Translations under genes and position numbers: made by a program
The notes under the pieces: model-generated
The model's database searches: none
Told to the model about the DNA's origin: nothing
Seen by the model: the letters and a program-made list of their open reading frames with translations, nothing else
NCBI RefSeq assembly: GCF_001880225.1
Contig: NZ_CP009654.1
Coordinates: forward strand, 1-64,000
From: Francisella frigiditurris
GTDB taxonomy: Bacteria > Pseudomonadota > Gammaproteobacteria > Francisellales > Francisellaceae
Reading direction: 5' to 3'
DNA: 64,000 nucleotides
Part shown: positions 8,962 to 17,948 of the stretch, one piece after another
Position numbering within the stretch: position 1 is the first letter of the stretch
Layout: every line of letters starts with the position of its first letter

Positions 8962-10272
8962 TTAATCTGATTCCTGATCAGCAACTAACTCTATTTGCAT
9001 AAAATTAGACATATTCTCTACTAAATCATTATAACCTCTGAAGATCTGATGAGCATTATTTATAGTTGAAAAATCTTCTAATAATGATCCTGCCATTAAA
9101 CATGCCATACCAGCCCTTAGATCTTTAACACTCATAATAGCTGCTCTGACTTCTTCTAAATTTTTTATCGGATTTATTCTAATTAAATTATTATCTATAG
9201 AAACATCAAAACCCATTTTCCTAATTTGATAAACATAATTTATTCTCTCTGGATAAACCGTATCTTGTATAGTGCTTGGATCTTTTGCCATCAATAACAT
9301 CATTGCATATATTGGCTGTAAATCAGTAGGAAAATGAGGAAAAGGAGCAGCTATTATATCTACTCCATTTAACTCACTGTCTTTTCCGAAAAATTTAATA
9401 CTTCTTGTTTCTGGGTTATGTTCCCATTTTGCATTTGCTGCTATCAGCTTATCTAATGGCTTCTGAATATTATATAATTCTGCATTTATATTAGTAATAG
9501 TTACATTAGTCTTATAAAGATAAGCCATTGCAGCATAAGTCATAGCTTGGATTCGATCAAAAATAATCTCAAACTCACAACCTTTTAACTTAGCAACTCC
9601 ATGTATTGTTATAACACGAGCATCACTATCAAAATCAATTTTTGCACCACACTTATTTAAATAATCAATAAGAGTAACCACTTCAGGCTCTAAAGCTACA
9701 TTTTCTAATACTACTTTTGAACTACCAATTACAGCATACATTACTAAGTTCATAGTAGCCCCAACTGAAGGAAAGCCCATTTTAAAAACAGCGTCTTTCT
9801 CTTCCTTGTATGCTACGATCATATGATCATCTGCTAACTTAACTTCAGCACCAAGTTCTTCTAGACCTTGTAAATGAATATCAAAAGGTCTTTTATCACT
9901 AAAACTGCACCCACCAGGGAAACCTATCTTTACTTTACCTTTCTTTTTAAGCATTGATCCTAAAAGCATTAGTGAACATCTTGTTTTAGAAGTTAACTCT
10001 TCAGATAGCTCTAAAGTATTTGTATCAATACCCTTTGTATTTATACAAACAATATCCTTACTTTTTTCTTTAACTTTTGCTCCTATACTTTCTAATATCT
10101 CCTTAGCACCTTTATAATCTAATAAAGTAGTAGGTACATTTAAGAAAGTAGTTTCTGTTTCGGGGATCAATGAAGCAAAAATAAGATGTAATAAAGCATT
10201 CTTTGCTCCACTAATATTTATAGTTATTTCATCAGCTATCTTATCTAGCTTTCTTACCCTTACTGTCTTCAT
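8962..10272 (-). CDS. murA: UDP-N-acetylglucosamine 1-carboxyvinyltransferase (MurA type)
   Basis: EPSP-synthase-fold enzyme for the first committed peptidoglycan step, adding enolpyruvate to UDP-GlcNAc. Seen: NISGAKNALLHLIFASLIPE near residue 17, LTSKTRCSLMLLGSMLKKKGKVKIGFPGGCSF near 80 whose GGCSF-type loop holds the catalytic Cys, FPTDLQPIYAMMLL near 310 and a C-terminal LRAGMACLMAG. The chosen ATG (10272) starts MKTVRVRKL; the frame upstream is coding for der, which it overlaps by 32 nt. It is followed directly by murB, so the two consecutive peptidoglycan enzymes are coupled. Confidence 0.9.
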   Translation of the reverse strand: MKTVRVRKLDKIADEITINISGAKNALLHLIFASLIPETETTFLNVPTTLLDYKGAKEILESIGAKVKEKSKDIVCINTKGIDTNTLELSEELTSKTRCSLMLLGSMLKKKGKVKIGFPGGCSFSDKRPFDIHLQGLEELGAEVKLADDHMIVAYKEEKDAVFKMGFPSVGATMNLVMYAVIGSSKVVLENVALEPEVVTLIDYLNKCGAKIDFDSDARVITIHGVAKLKGCEFEIIFDRIQAMTYAAMAYLYKTNVTITNINAELYNIQKPLDKLIAANAKWEHNPETRSIKFFGKDSELNGVDIIAAPFPHFPTDLQPIYAMMLLMAKDPSTIQDTVYPERINYVYQIRKMGFDVSIDNNLIRINPIKNLEEVRAAIMSVKDLRAGMACLMAGSLLEDFSTINNAHQIFRGYNDLVENMSNFMQIELVADQESD

Positions 10273-11638
10273 TATTTTTCCCTTTATTTTTATTATTTGC
10301 GAAAGGATTATCCGATTGTTTAAATTCAAACGCTATTGGAGTCCCTCTAAATTCTAAAGCTTCTCTAAAAAAATTTTCTAAATATTTTTTATATGAATGT
10401 GGTAACTTGCTTACTTGATTTCCATGAATAACTATTATAGGAGGGTTATGCCCTCCTACATGAGCATACTTAAGCTTTATTCTAAATTTACCAACCATCG
10501 GTGGTGAATGTGCATCAACAGCCATTTGTAAAAGTCTTGTCGCATCTGCCGTAGTTATTTTCCTATTAGCACACTCATATGCTGTATCTATAGAATCAAA
10601 CACATGACCAACATTAGTACCATGCAGTGCTGAGATAAAATGAATATCAATATAATCTTCTAAGAAAAATAGTCTTCTTTTAAGCTCTTTCTTAACAGCT
10701 TCTTTATCTTCTAAAGACATTCCATCCCATTTATTGACAGCTATTACTAATGCTCTACCATTTTTCACAGCAAAGTTAATTAAACTTAGATCCTGATCTG
10801 AAATACCTTCTCTAGCATCGACCACAGCGATTACAACATTAGAATTTTTTATTGATTGAAGAGTCTTAACTACCGAGAACTTTTCAAGTGTTTCTTTAAC
10901 TCTTCCTCTTTTTCTAACACCAGCCGTGTCTATAATCGTGTATTTTTTCCCATGTCTTTCAAAAGGTATAGCTACACTATCTATAGTTGTGCCAGGCATA
11001 TCATATACAACAACCCTCTCTTCACCAAGCATTCTATTTGTAAGGGTTGATTTACCAACATTAGGGCGACCAATTAATGAATAATGTATTCCATGTCTAT
11101 GCTCTTCATTATGCTCTGCTATTTGAGTATAGTCTTTATGAAAATCATTTAATGGTTTTTTTAGATATTTATCTAATAGTTTTTGGATATTTCTGCGATG
11201 TGCTGCGGAAATTGGAAAAACTTTCTCAAATCCCAAACTATAAAAATCAGCTGTAACTAACTCTTCATCAGCACCATCTGCTTTATTTACAACAACTATA
11301 ACTTTTTTATCTTTCTGGCGTAAAAGTTGAGTAACATATTCATCATCAGCTGTAACACCCGCTCTACCATCTACAACAAAGAAAATAAGATTAGCTTCAT
11401 CTATAGCAACTTCAGACTGTTCTGCCATAAACTTATCAAATCCAGAATCTAAATCTGAAATACCTCCAGTATCCACAACTAAATAATCTAAATCATCATA
11501 TTTAGCTTGGCCATACTGCCTATCACGTGTCACACCTTCAAAATCAAATACAAGAGCATCTCTAGAATTAGTTAGGACGTTAAATAAAGTAGATTTACCA
11601 ACATTAGCTCTACCAACTATAGCTACTAAGAAAGACAT
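10241..11638 (-). CDS. der: Ribosome biogenesis GTPase Der (EngA)
   Basis: Tandem-GTPase protein needed for 50S subunit assembly. Seen: two G1 loops, GRANVGKSTLFN at residue 8 and GRPNVGKSTLTN near 190, two DTGG/DTAG G3 motifs, two NKxD motifs (NKADG and NKWDG), and the C-terminal KH-like domain containing HVGGHNPPIIVIHGNQ. A Lys/Asn-rich tail ends the protein. 465 aa is normal. The start codon lies 83 nt after the FupB-like gene on the same strand; the 3' end overlaps murA. Confidence 0.96.
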   Translation of the reverse strand: MSFLVAIVGRANVGKSTLFNVLTNSRDALVFDFEGVTRDRQYGQAKYDDLDYLVVDTGGISDLDSGFDKFMAEQSEVAIDEANLIFFVVDGRAGVTADDEYVTQLLRQKDKKVIVVVNKADGADEELVTADFYSLGFEKVFPISAAHRRNIQKLLDKYLKKPLNDFHKDYTQIAEHNEEHRHGIHYSLIGRPNVGKSTLTNRMLGEERVVVYDMPGTTIDSVAIPFERHGKKYTIIDTAGVRKRGRVKETLEKFSVVKTLQSIKNSNVVIAVVDAREGISDQDLSLINFAVKNGRALVIAVNKWDGMSLEDKEAVKKELKRRLFFLEDYIDIHFISALHGTNVGHVFDSIDTAYECANRKITTADATRLLQMAVDAHSPPMVGKFRIKLKYAHVGGHNPPIIVIHGNQVSKLPHSYKKYLENFFREALEFRGTPIAFEFKQSDNPFANNKNKGKNNEDSKGKKAR

Positions 11639-11721
11639 TTATTTGTCAAAAAAATTAAATTTCATATAAGCAAAATGTTACTCTATTTAAGGCTTTTTAT
11701 AAAGCGAATAATCATTAAGTA

Positions 11722-13188
11722 TTAAACATATACAGATATATCTAGCGTAAATGTGTTCATATGTTGTCCATTATATAAATTCTGATATGAATACTCTGGA
11801 CCAAATAGTACATTATCATCAAAATATGCTCTCTGTGCTGATATTAGATACTGATGTTGTATTCCTGAAGCAGGAACTATTCCTCCAGCTTCAGCTGAAA
11901 GACCCATTGGTAGATTATTAGCATTATATGTTTGTCCATAACTGAAGTTGACGTTAGTACCTCTACCTAAGAAATCAAAACCATAAGCCGAACTCACATA
12001 CCATGCACCAGCGTAAGAATCACTATATCCATTAAATTGAGTACTTGTATTTGTAGTACTTGCCCAACCAGCTCCAAAGCTAAGTCTACCTGGAAGTATA
12101 TTTGAAAAATTTAATGTTCCATCCACATTCAAAGATCCGACTCTTCCTTGTATATTTTTAAAAGCACCCTTTGCTCCATGTAAATCATACATATAACCAA
12201 CGTTCCAACCGGCCTGTACAGAATCCATTACAGATATAGCATCAAAATACCCTAAAGAAAAACTTGGATGATCTCCAGAGTTATATACAGTAACGTTTGC
12301 GTTAGATGTAGAGCCTTTATAGTTTATAGCGGCGTTTGCCACTCTATCTGGTCTAAATAAATTTGCCGTAATACCAGATGTCCAAGGTCCACCACCACCA
12401 AATGCACCAACTGATATTCTATATTTACCAACTGTTACAAACCAAGGTGATGAATCTAAGTTTCCAAAGATAACTAAGGCATCTTGCAACCCTAAATCCG
12501 CTGATTCACTAGTTGTAAAATCAAATTCAGCTGTTACAAAATGACTTATATTAGATACAAAGTATAGTGTAGCCGCCGTTACATAAATATTTTCACCATT
12601 TTGATTATAAGCGCCTCCCCCTCTCTTAGAAATAGCTGAACCAGACCAAGCTTGCGCATCAACCTCTATGAATCCTCCAAAGAATAGAGCCACATCATCA
12701 AAATTATTTCTTTGATTTAAAATACTTGCTGCAAAAAGGTTACTTGGTAACTGACCGATAGGTATTGTGTTATTACTCGTATAGCTTCCTATATACGATA
12801 CCTGACCTTGAGTAGTGATTGGCACATCATCAACAGTATTAACACTTTGTATTGCAGGACCAGTATCATCAGCATTAAGCGTGTTAGCTAACGCCTCATT
12901 TAATCCAGCATTTCTAGCAAAATCAACATCCGTTTCAAATTTAGAAGCTACAGGTTTAGACTTACCTAAAGTAATACCAATGTTCTCTGCACCATATGTT
13001 TCTTTCACATTATAATCACTTATTTCTGATGAGAGCTCATTTATCTGTTGCTGAAGCGCTATAATAGCATCTAATTGAGCTTGCTTATTTGTTTGTTCTG
13101 ATGAAGGCTCTGATATGGCAAAGTTAATATGAAATAAAAAAAATAGAAGAAAAAATATTTTTATTAACTGACTATTTTTTCTAGACAT
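11722..13188 (-). CDS. fupB: FupB-like outer membrane protein (FupA/FslE paralogue family)
   Basis: A 488-aa exported protein, paralogous to its upstream neighbour: both share the order signal peptide, coiled-coil heptads (QQQINELSSEISDYN here), a Gly/Ser beta-barrel body and an almost identical C-terminus (NGQHMNTxTLDxSVY). Aromatic, beta-rich sequence ending in an aromatic-hydrophobic residue fits an outer-membrane barrel. In Francisella, a tandem pair beside maeA is fupA/fupB, whose paralogues FslE and FupA act in siderophore and ferrous iron uptake. Naming rests on synteny and memory of this family, so it is tentative. It starts 17 nt after the first copy. Confidence 0.72.
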   Translation of the reverse strand: MSRKNSQLIKIFFLLFFLFHINFAISEPSSEQTNKQAQLDAIIALQQQINELSSEISDYNVKETYGAENIGITLGKSKPVASKFETDVDFARNAGLNEALANTLNADDTGPAIQSVNTVDDVPITTQGQVSYIGSYTSNNTIPIGQLPSNLFAASILNQRNNFDDVALFFGGFIEVDAQAWSGSAISKRGGGAYNQNGENIYVTAATLYFVSNISHFVTAEFDFTTSESADLGLQDALVIFGNLDSSPWFVTVGKYRISVGAFGGGGPWTSGITANLFRPDRVANAAINYKGSTSNANVTVYNSGDHPSFSLGYFDAISVMDSVQAGWNVGYMYDLHGAKGAFKNIQGRVGSLNVDGTLNFSNILPGRLSFGAGWASTTNTSTQFNGYSDSYAGAWYVSSAYGFDFLGRGTNVNFSYGQTYNANNLPMGLSAEAGGIVPASGIQHQYLISAQRAYFDDNVLFGPEYSYQNLYNGQHMNTFTLDISVYV

Positions 13189-13204
13189 ATCTTTTTCACA
13201 AGAA

Positions 13205-14929
13205 TTAGATATAAACCGACATATCTAGAGTGATAGTATTCATATGCTGACCATTATAAAGTTTTTGATAAGCATACTCAGGACCAAATAATACATTATT
13301 ATCAAAATAAGCTCTCTGTGCTGAGGCAATAAATTGATACTGAATTGCTGTTTCGGCAACACCAAACTTCAATGGTGATGCGGCTATAGCCATTGGAAGA
13401 CCCGCAGCATTATATGTCTGACCATATGATAAGTTAAAGTTAGTATCTCTACCACCAAGATTTAAGGCATAGGCCCCTGAAACATACCATGCACCAGCAT
13501 AATTCTGTGTTCCATTTTGCATATAATCATATTGACTTGTTGTTCCTGCCCATCCCGCACTCGAAGTAAAGAATCCTGAGCCTATTGCATAAGTTAAGTT
13601 GGCATCAATATTAACAGCACCTGTTTGATCATTACCCATAAGAGCGCCAAAACTGCCATTATTAGCACCTGCGATATTATAAATATAACCAACGTTAAAA
13701 CCTCCAGATAAGTTTTCAGTAAATGCATCAGCATAAAACAAACCAGTCGAGAAGTTAGCTCTTTGATCATCTGCTCCAAATACCGCCACGTTTGCGTTAA
13801 ATACATTATTTTTATAGTTCACTGATAAGTTTGTAACATAACCGGGCCCAAATAAATTATCTGTAACACCACCAGTTAAAGGACCACCACCACCATAACT
13901 TCCAACAGAAAGTTTATTTTTACCAGCAGTTACGAACCAGTTAGAGGTATCTAAGTTACCAAATATTACAAAAGCATTACCTACATGGAAATTACCTGTT
14001 TCATCTGCATCAAAGTCAAACTGTGCCGTGACATAATGCCCCAAGTTTGATAAGAAATACAGCTTAGAGTTTGTTAAATATATGTTTTGACCATTACCAG
14101 CAAAAGGCTGTGCTGGAGCCGGCCTACTTATCTGATCACCAAACCAAACTTGAGCATCTGCTTCAATGAAACCACCAAAGAAAACTGAATAATCATCAAA
14201 TTTAGCCCTTTGCCCTAAAAGAGTAGATGCAAAAAGGTTTGAAGAGATCATTCCTATTGGAATACTGTTGTTACCTGAGTATGAACCTAGATAAGTAATC
14301 TGACCACCTGTTGTAATTGCTGGTGCACCAGATACATCAATACCACCACCCTCATTAAATAAAGATGGGGCTGCTCCTAAGCTTACAATAGAACTATCTT
14401 CATTAGCTCCAGCCAAGATGTCAGCCATATCAATATCTGAGTTTCCAATCCCAATACCCTGAGAATTATTTTGCTCAACTTTAGAACTATAGGTTGAAAA
14501 TGCTGAATTATCACCAGTGGAAGCACTACCAGTACTATTACTAGCACCAGTAACCACTCCTACAGGATTACCTTGTTGAGCTTTATTATAATTAATACCA
14601 ACAGACTGTTGATTTTTTAAATCACTAAGTTGACCTTTAAGCTCTTTTACTTGTTTCTGAAGCTGTAAAAGTAAAGCCTGCTGATCAACAGCACCATCAG
14701 ATGCATTATTATCTGAACCAGTCGGTTGATTTGATGAGCTAGCACTAGGTGATGTTGAGGAATTACTAACTTGAATATTTTGCTGACCAATACTAGTCGC
14801 TCCTAAGGGCCCACCCTGAGAAACAACTTCAGGTTTAGCATCTTCAGCATAAGCATTTGAAAAGCCAATAGCCAATACGAGCATACTGCCAACAAACAGT
14901 GTCGTTTTTCTAATAAAATTACAAGTCAT
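13205..14929 (-). CDS. fupA: FupA-like outer membrane iron-uptake protein
   Basis: A 574-aa protein. Seen: signal peptide with cleavage likely after SNAYA (residue about 28), a Ser/Asn/Gln linker, heptads at about residues 85-108 (LLLQLQKQVKELKGQLSDL), another low-complexity linker, then a barrel-like region from about residue 205 with motifs shared with the downstream paralogue: ITYLGSYSGNNSIPIG, FFGGFIEADAQVW, SVGSYGGGGP, YAGAWYVSGAYALN and SAQRAYFDNNVLFGPEY. FupA of F. tularensis (next to maeA) promotes iron acquisition. A perfect TTGACA lies upstream; I see no clear Fur box. The start is backed by a G-rich ribosome-binding stretch. Confidence 0.75.
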   Translation of the reverse strand: MTCNFIRKTTLFVGSMLVLAIGFSNAYAEDAKPEVVSQGGPLGATSIGQQNIQVSNSSTSPSASSSNQPTGSDNNASDGAVDQQALLLQLQKQVKELKGQLSDLKNQQSVGINYNKAQQGNPVGVVTGASNSTGSASTGDNSAFSTYSSKVEQNNSQGIGIGNSDIDMADILAGANEDSSIVSLGAAPSLFNEGGGIDVSGAPAITTGGQITYLGSYSGNNSIPIGMISSNLFASTLLGQRAKFDDYSVFFGGFIEADAQVWFGDQISRPAPAQPFAGNGQNIYLTNSKLYFLSNLGHYVTAQFDFDADETGNFHVGNAFVIFGNLDTSNWFVTAGKNKLSVGSYGGGGPLTGGVTDNLFGPGYVTNLSVNYKNNVFNANVAVFGADDQRANFSTGLFYADAFTENLSGGFNVGYIYNIAGANNGSFGALMGNDQTGAVNIDANLTYAIGSGFFTSSAGWAGTTSQYDYMQNGTQNYAGAWYVSGAYALNLGGRDTNFNLSYGQTYNAAGLPMAIAASPLKFGVAETAIQYQFIASAQRAYFDNNVLFGPEYAYQKLYNGQHMNTITLDMSVYI

Positions 14930-14971
14930 TATGCCCCCCAGCTAGAGTAAAATAACTTCCAAAGCCTAAAA

Positions 14972-15000
14972 ATCTGAATTTAAAGTTTAGCAACTGTCAA
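14972..15000 (-). promoter_or_regulatory. Candidate promoter of the fupA-like gene
   Basis: On the minus strand a perfect TTGACA (-35, 14995-15000) is followed after 17 nt by TCAGAT (14972-14977), a weak -10. The start codon lies about 43 nt further on. The weak -10 suggests an activated or regulated promoter. No palindrome resembling a Fur site is visible around it. Confidence 0.4.
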
Positions 15001-15063
15001 CGCTAAAAACAATTAAAAATTTATACTGTTTGATTTCTACTTAAGTTTCAAAGAAAAATAAAG

Positions 15064-16872
15064 TTATATTGGCATATATGGAGCATACGTAGGTGTCCAA
15101 GAAGACATATTAATCAATCTTTCTACTTCTGCATCAAACTCTTCTGGAGTAATATCTTCTAAATCTATATCAACTCCGTGTACACCTTCTTCTATTGCTT
15201 GCTTAGCTACTGCTTTAGTAATTTCAAAAGAAACTTCTACTAAATCAGTTATTTTTGCTAATAGCGGTTGAGTAATATCTTCATTAATAACCATTGGTGA
15301 AAGTTCACTAAGTCTATAACAAGCCGCTCTAATCATCCCTTTAGTAAGTTTTTTAGCATGCACAGCAACTGAGCCTAAACCTAGTCCAGGGAAAATAAAT
15401 GCATTATTTCCTTGTGAAATTCTATAGGTTCTTCCATTAAACTCAACATCTGGGAATGGGCTTCCTGCAGCAATCAAAGCTTTACCTTCAGTCCATTTAA
15501 TAATATCTTCCGGAATTGCTTCACATAATGAAGTTGGATTAGATAAAGGCATAATAATAGGATAATTATTAAATTTTGCCATATCCCTTATTACTTCTTC
15601 TGTAAAGGCTCCAGGTCTTCCTGATGTACCAATAAGAACGTCAGCCTCAGTATGCCTAACCGTTTCTTCTAAAGTTATATAATTTGGATCTTTAACCTTC
15701 CATTTTTCTAAAAGTTTACTAGATTTAACAAATGGTCTTTGACCTTCTGTAATTCTTTTTGGTTTAATTTTATCTGTAACCAAACCATATCTATCTATTA
15801 AATAAATACAATTAGCCGCTTTTTCAAAAGGCAATCCTGTTAAATCAGAAATCACATCTGCTAATTGATTTGCAATACCACAACCAGCACTTCCTGCACC
15901 ATATATAACTATCCTTGTATTTTCTATATCAGCAATTGCTTCTTCTGTGGTTAGTTCTCCAGCATTGATTCTAATTCTATTTGCTGTTTTAATACCTGCA
16001 ATAACGTTTGCAGTAGCAACAATCCCCGTACCTTCAATATCATCATTAAAAGTACAAAGCTTATCTTTATATTTATCTAAAATTCTTTGAGCATTATCTC
16101 TTCCTATATCTTCCCAGTGAAGGAACACATTTGGAAATCTTGTTTTCAACTCTTTAACAAACTCTTCAATAAACTCATCATATGTTTCACCAGAAACTCT
16201 TGGAAGCCTCATCCCTAAATATCCAGGAGCACTTAGAAGTTCATCATTATTTGTCCCCATATCTAACTGTACAGGTAACACTCTAGCTGGGTCAATTCCA
16301 CTAGCTGCAACATAAACCATAAGCTTACCAATACTGATGTTCATACCACCAATACCTTGGTCACCTATTCCTAAAACAGCCTCTCCGTCTGTAACTAATA
16401 TAAGATCTATACTGTTATAGTCATATCTTTCTAAAATCCTACCAATGTCTTTCTTATGGTTTATAGATAGAAATAATCCACTCTGCTTTCTAAATGAACT
16501 ACTGTACTTTTGAACTGCTTCTCCTACTGTAGGAGTATAAATTATAGGCATCACCTCTTCTAAATTACTTCTTAAGAAGTGATAAAATAGAGTTGTGTTT
16601 AAATCATGAAGCCTGTTTAAGAATACGAATTTTTCTAAATTTGAAGGTTTTAAATCTAATTGTTTTCTTACTCTTGCTGCCTGCTCTTCTAGACTTTCAA
16701 CCTTTTCTGGTAATAACCCAACTAAATCAAAGGCAATCCTTTCCTCTTGGCTAAAAGCAACATCCTTATTTAAAACCCTATTATTCAGCAACTGCCTACC
16801 AGAAAGATTAGTCTCAATAGCAAAAACCCTACCAGTTTTATTTCTCAGTTTTCTTATTCTTTTCTTTTCCAT
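15064..16872 (-). CDS. maeA: NAD-dependent malic enzyme
   Basis: Oxidatively decarboxylates malate to pyruvate, feeding gluconeogenic or anaplerotic balance. Seen: IIYTPTVGEAVQKYSS (malate-site Tyr region) near residue 105, LVTDGEAVLGIGDQGIGGMNISIGK near 153 with catalytic Lys, the metal-site HWEDI and FNDDIEGTG near 245-260, the NAD loop VIYGAGSAGCGIA near 305, and FIFPGLGLG near 470. The chosen ATG gives 602 aa, in the range of the long (SfcA-like) form. Upstream in-frame codons to 16959 would lie within the promoter, which argues against them. It precedes fupA by 134 nt. Confidence 0.93.
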   Translation of the reverse strand: MEKKRIRKLRNKTGRVFAIETNLSGRQLLNNRVLNKDVAFSQEERIAFDLVGLLPEKVESLEEQAARVRKQLDLKPSNLEKFVFLNRLHDLNTTLFYHFLRSNLEEVMPIIYTPTVGEAVQKYSSSFRKQSGLFLSINHKKDIGRILERYDYNSIDLILVTDGEAVLGIGDQGIGGMNISIGKLMVYVAASGIDPARVLPVQLDMGTNNDELLSAPGYLGMRLPRVSGETYDEFIEEFVKELKTRFPNVFLHWEDIGRDNAQRILDKYKDKLCTFNDDIEGTGIVATANVIAGIKTANRIRINAGELTTEEAIADIENTRIVIYGAGSAGCGIANQLADVISDLTGLPFEKAANCIYLIDRYGLVTDKIKPKRITEGQRPFVKSSKLLEKWKVKDPNYITLEETVRHTEADVLIGTSGRPGAFTEEVIRDMAKFNNYPIIMPLSNPTSLCEAIPEDIIKWTEGKALIAAGSPFPDVEFNGRTYRISQGNNAFIFPGLGLGSVAVHAKKLTKGMIRAACYRLSELSPMVINEDITQPLLAKITDLVEVSFEITKAVAKQAIEEGVHGVDIDLEDITPEEFDAEVERLINMSSWTPTYAPYMPI

Positions 16873-16927
16873 AATTGTGAACCACTTATTAATATAAACA
16901 CACAAAAATTCATTGAAGCAAGCAACA

Positions 16928-16956
16928 AGTATCTTACAACAGTTGCTTTTTTTCAA
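16928..16956 (-). promoter_or_regulatory. Candidate sigma-70 promoter of maeA
   Basis: Minus-strand TTGAAA (16951-16956) and GATACT (16928-16933) are separated by 17 nt, giving a start about 50 nt before the maeA ATG at 16872. Both hexamers match consensus at four or five positions. This supports the shorter maeA start. Confidence 0.45.
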
Positions 16957-17021
16957 CAAAAACTGAATACTATAGGGCTATTATACTTAGTTAATATTTT
17001 GCTTTAAAGCTTTTCTTTAGT

Positions 17022-17948
17022 ATGAAAGTAATAAGAAATTTAGAAAATTTTTCATCTAGTAAAAAAAGTGTGGTCACTATTGGGTCATTTGATGGTGTAC
17101 ATCTTGGTCACCAATCTATTATAAATAAGCTAAAAGATATCGCCAATAAAGAAAACCTAACTCCTTTCGTTATTTTTTTTGAACCTCTTCCAAAAGAATT
17201 TTTTCTAAAAAATGCGGCTCCAGCAAGAATATATAGTTTTAGAGACAAAGTCATAAACATTAAAGAAACAGGCATAGAAAACATAATTTGCCTAAAGTTT
17301 GATAAAAAAATTATTAATATAGAAGCTGAAGATTTTATAAAAGAGTTTCTGGTTAAAAAGCTTAAAATAGATCACATATTAATAGGTGATGATTTTAAAT
17401 TTGGTAAAGATCGTAAAGGCGATTACGATATGCTTTTAAAATATTCTAAAAAATTAGGCTTTACTGTTGATAAACTATCTACTCTAAATATCGAAAATAA
17501 ACGAGTTAGCAGTAGCTTAATTAGAAATGCTTTATTACAACATGATCTAAATAAAGCTCAAACACTTCTAGGCCACAACTTTAAAATAAATGGTAGAGTA
17601 ATTCATGGGCAAAAAAATGGTAGGAAACTTGGTTTTCATACTGCTAACCTAAAGCTTCCAAAAAATTCAGCCTTAAAAGGGGTTTTCCTAACTAAAATCT
17701 ATATTGATAATGAGACTTATTTTGGTGTAACAAATGCTGGAGTACGCCCAACATTAGATGGAAAAAACTTTCTCTTGGAAACTCACATTTTTAATTTTAA
17801 TAAAGAAATTTATAAAAAGCATATTACTGTTGAAATATTAGATTTTATAAGAGCTGAAAAAAAATTTAATTCATTTGAAGAACTTAAAACTCAAATTAAT
17901 CAAGATATTCAAACAGCAAAAAGACTTAGCTTAAAATATACTACTTAG
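17022..17948 (+). CDS. ribF: Bifunctional riboflavin kinase / FAD synthetase
   Basis: Makes FMN from riboflavin and FAD from FMN. Seen: the nucleotidyltransferase signature TIGSFDGVHLGHQSII at residues 20-35, IGDDFKFGKDRKGD near 122, RVSSSLIRNAL near 162, then the flavokinase domain with GRVIHGQKNGRKLGFHTANL near 190 and GVFLTKI, GVTNAGVRPT near 235. 308 aa is typical. Its 3' end overlaps the convergent ndh by 8 nt. Confidence 0.95.
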   Translation: MKVIRNLENFSSSKKSVVTIGSFDGVHLGHQSIINKLKDIANKENLTPFVIFFEPLPKEFFLKNAAPARIYSFRDKVINIKETGIENIICLKFDKKIINIEAEDFIKEFLVKKLKIDHILIGDDFKFGKDRKGDYDMLLKYSKKLGFTVDKLSTLNIENKRVSSSLIRNALLQHDLNKAQTLLGHNFKINGRVIHGQKNGRKLGFHTANLKLPKNSALKGVFLTKIYIDNETYFGVTNAGVRPTLDGKNFLLETHIFNFNKEIYKKHITVEILDFIRAEKKFNSFEELKTQINQDIQTAKRLSLKYTT

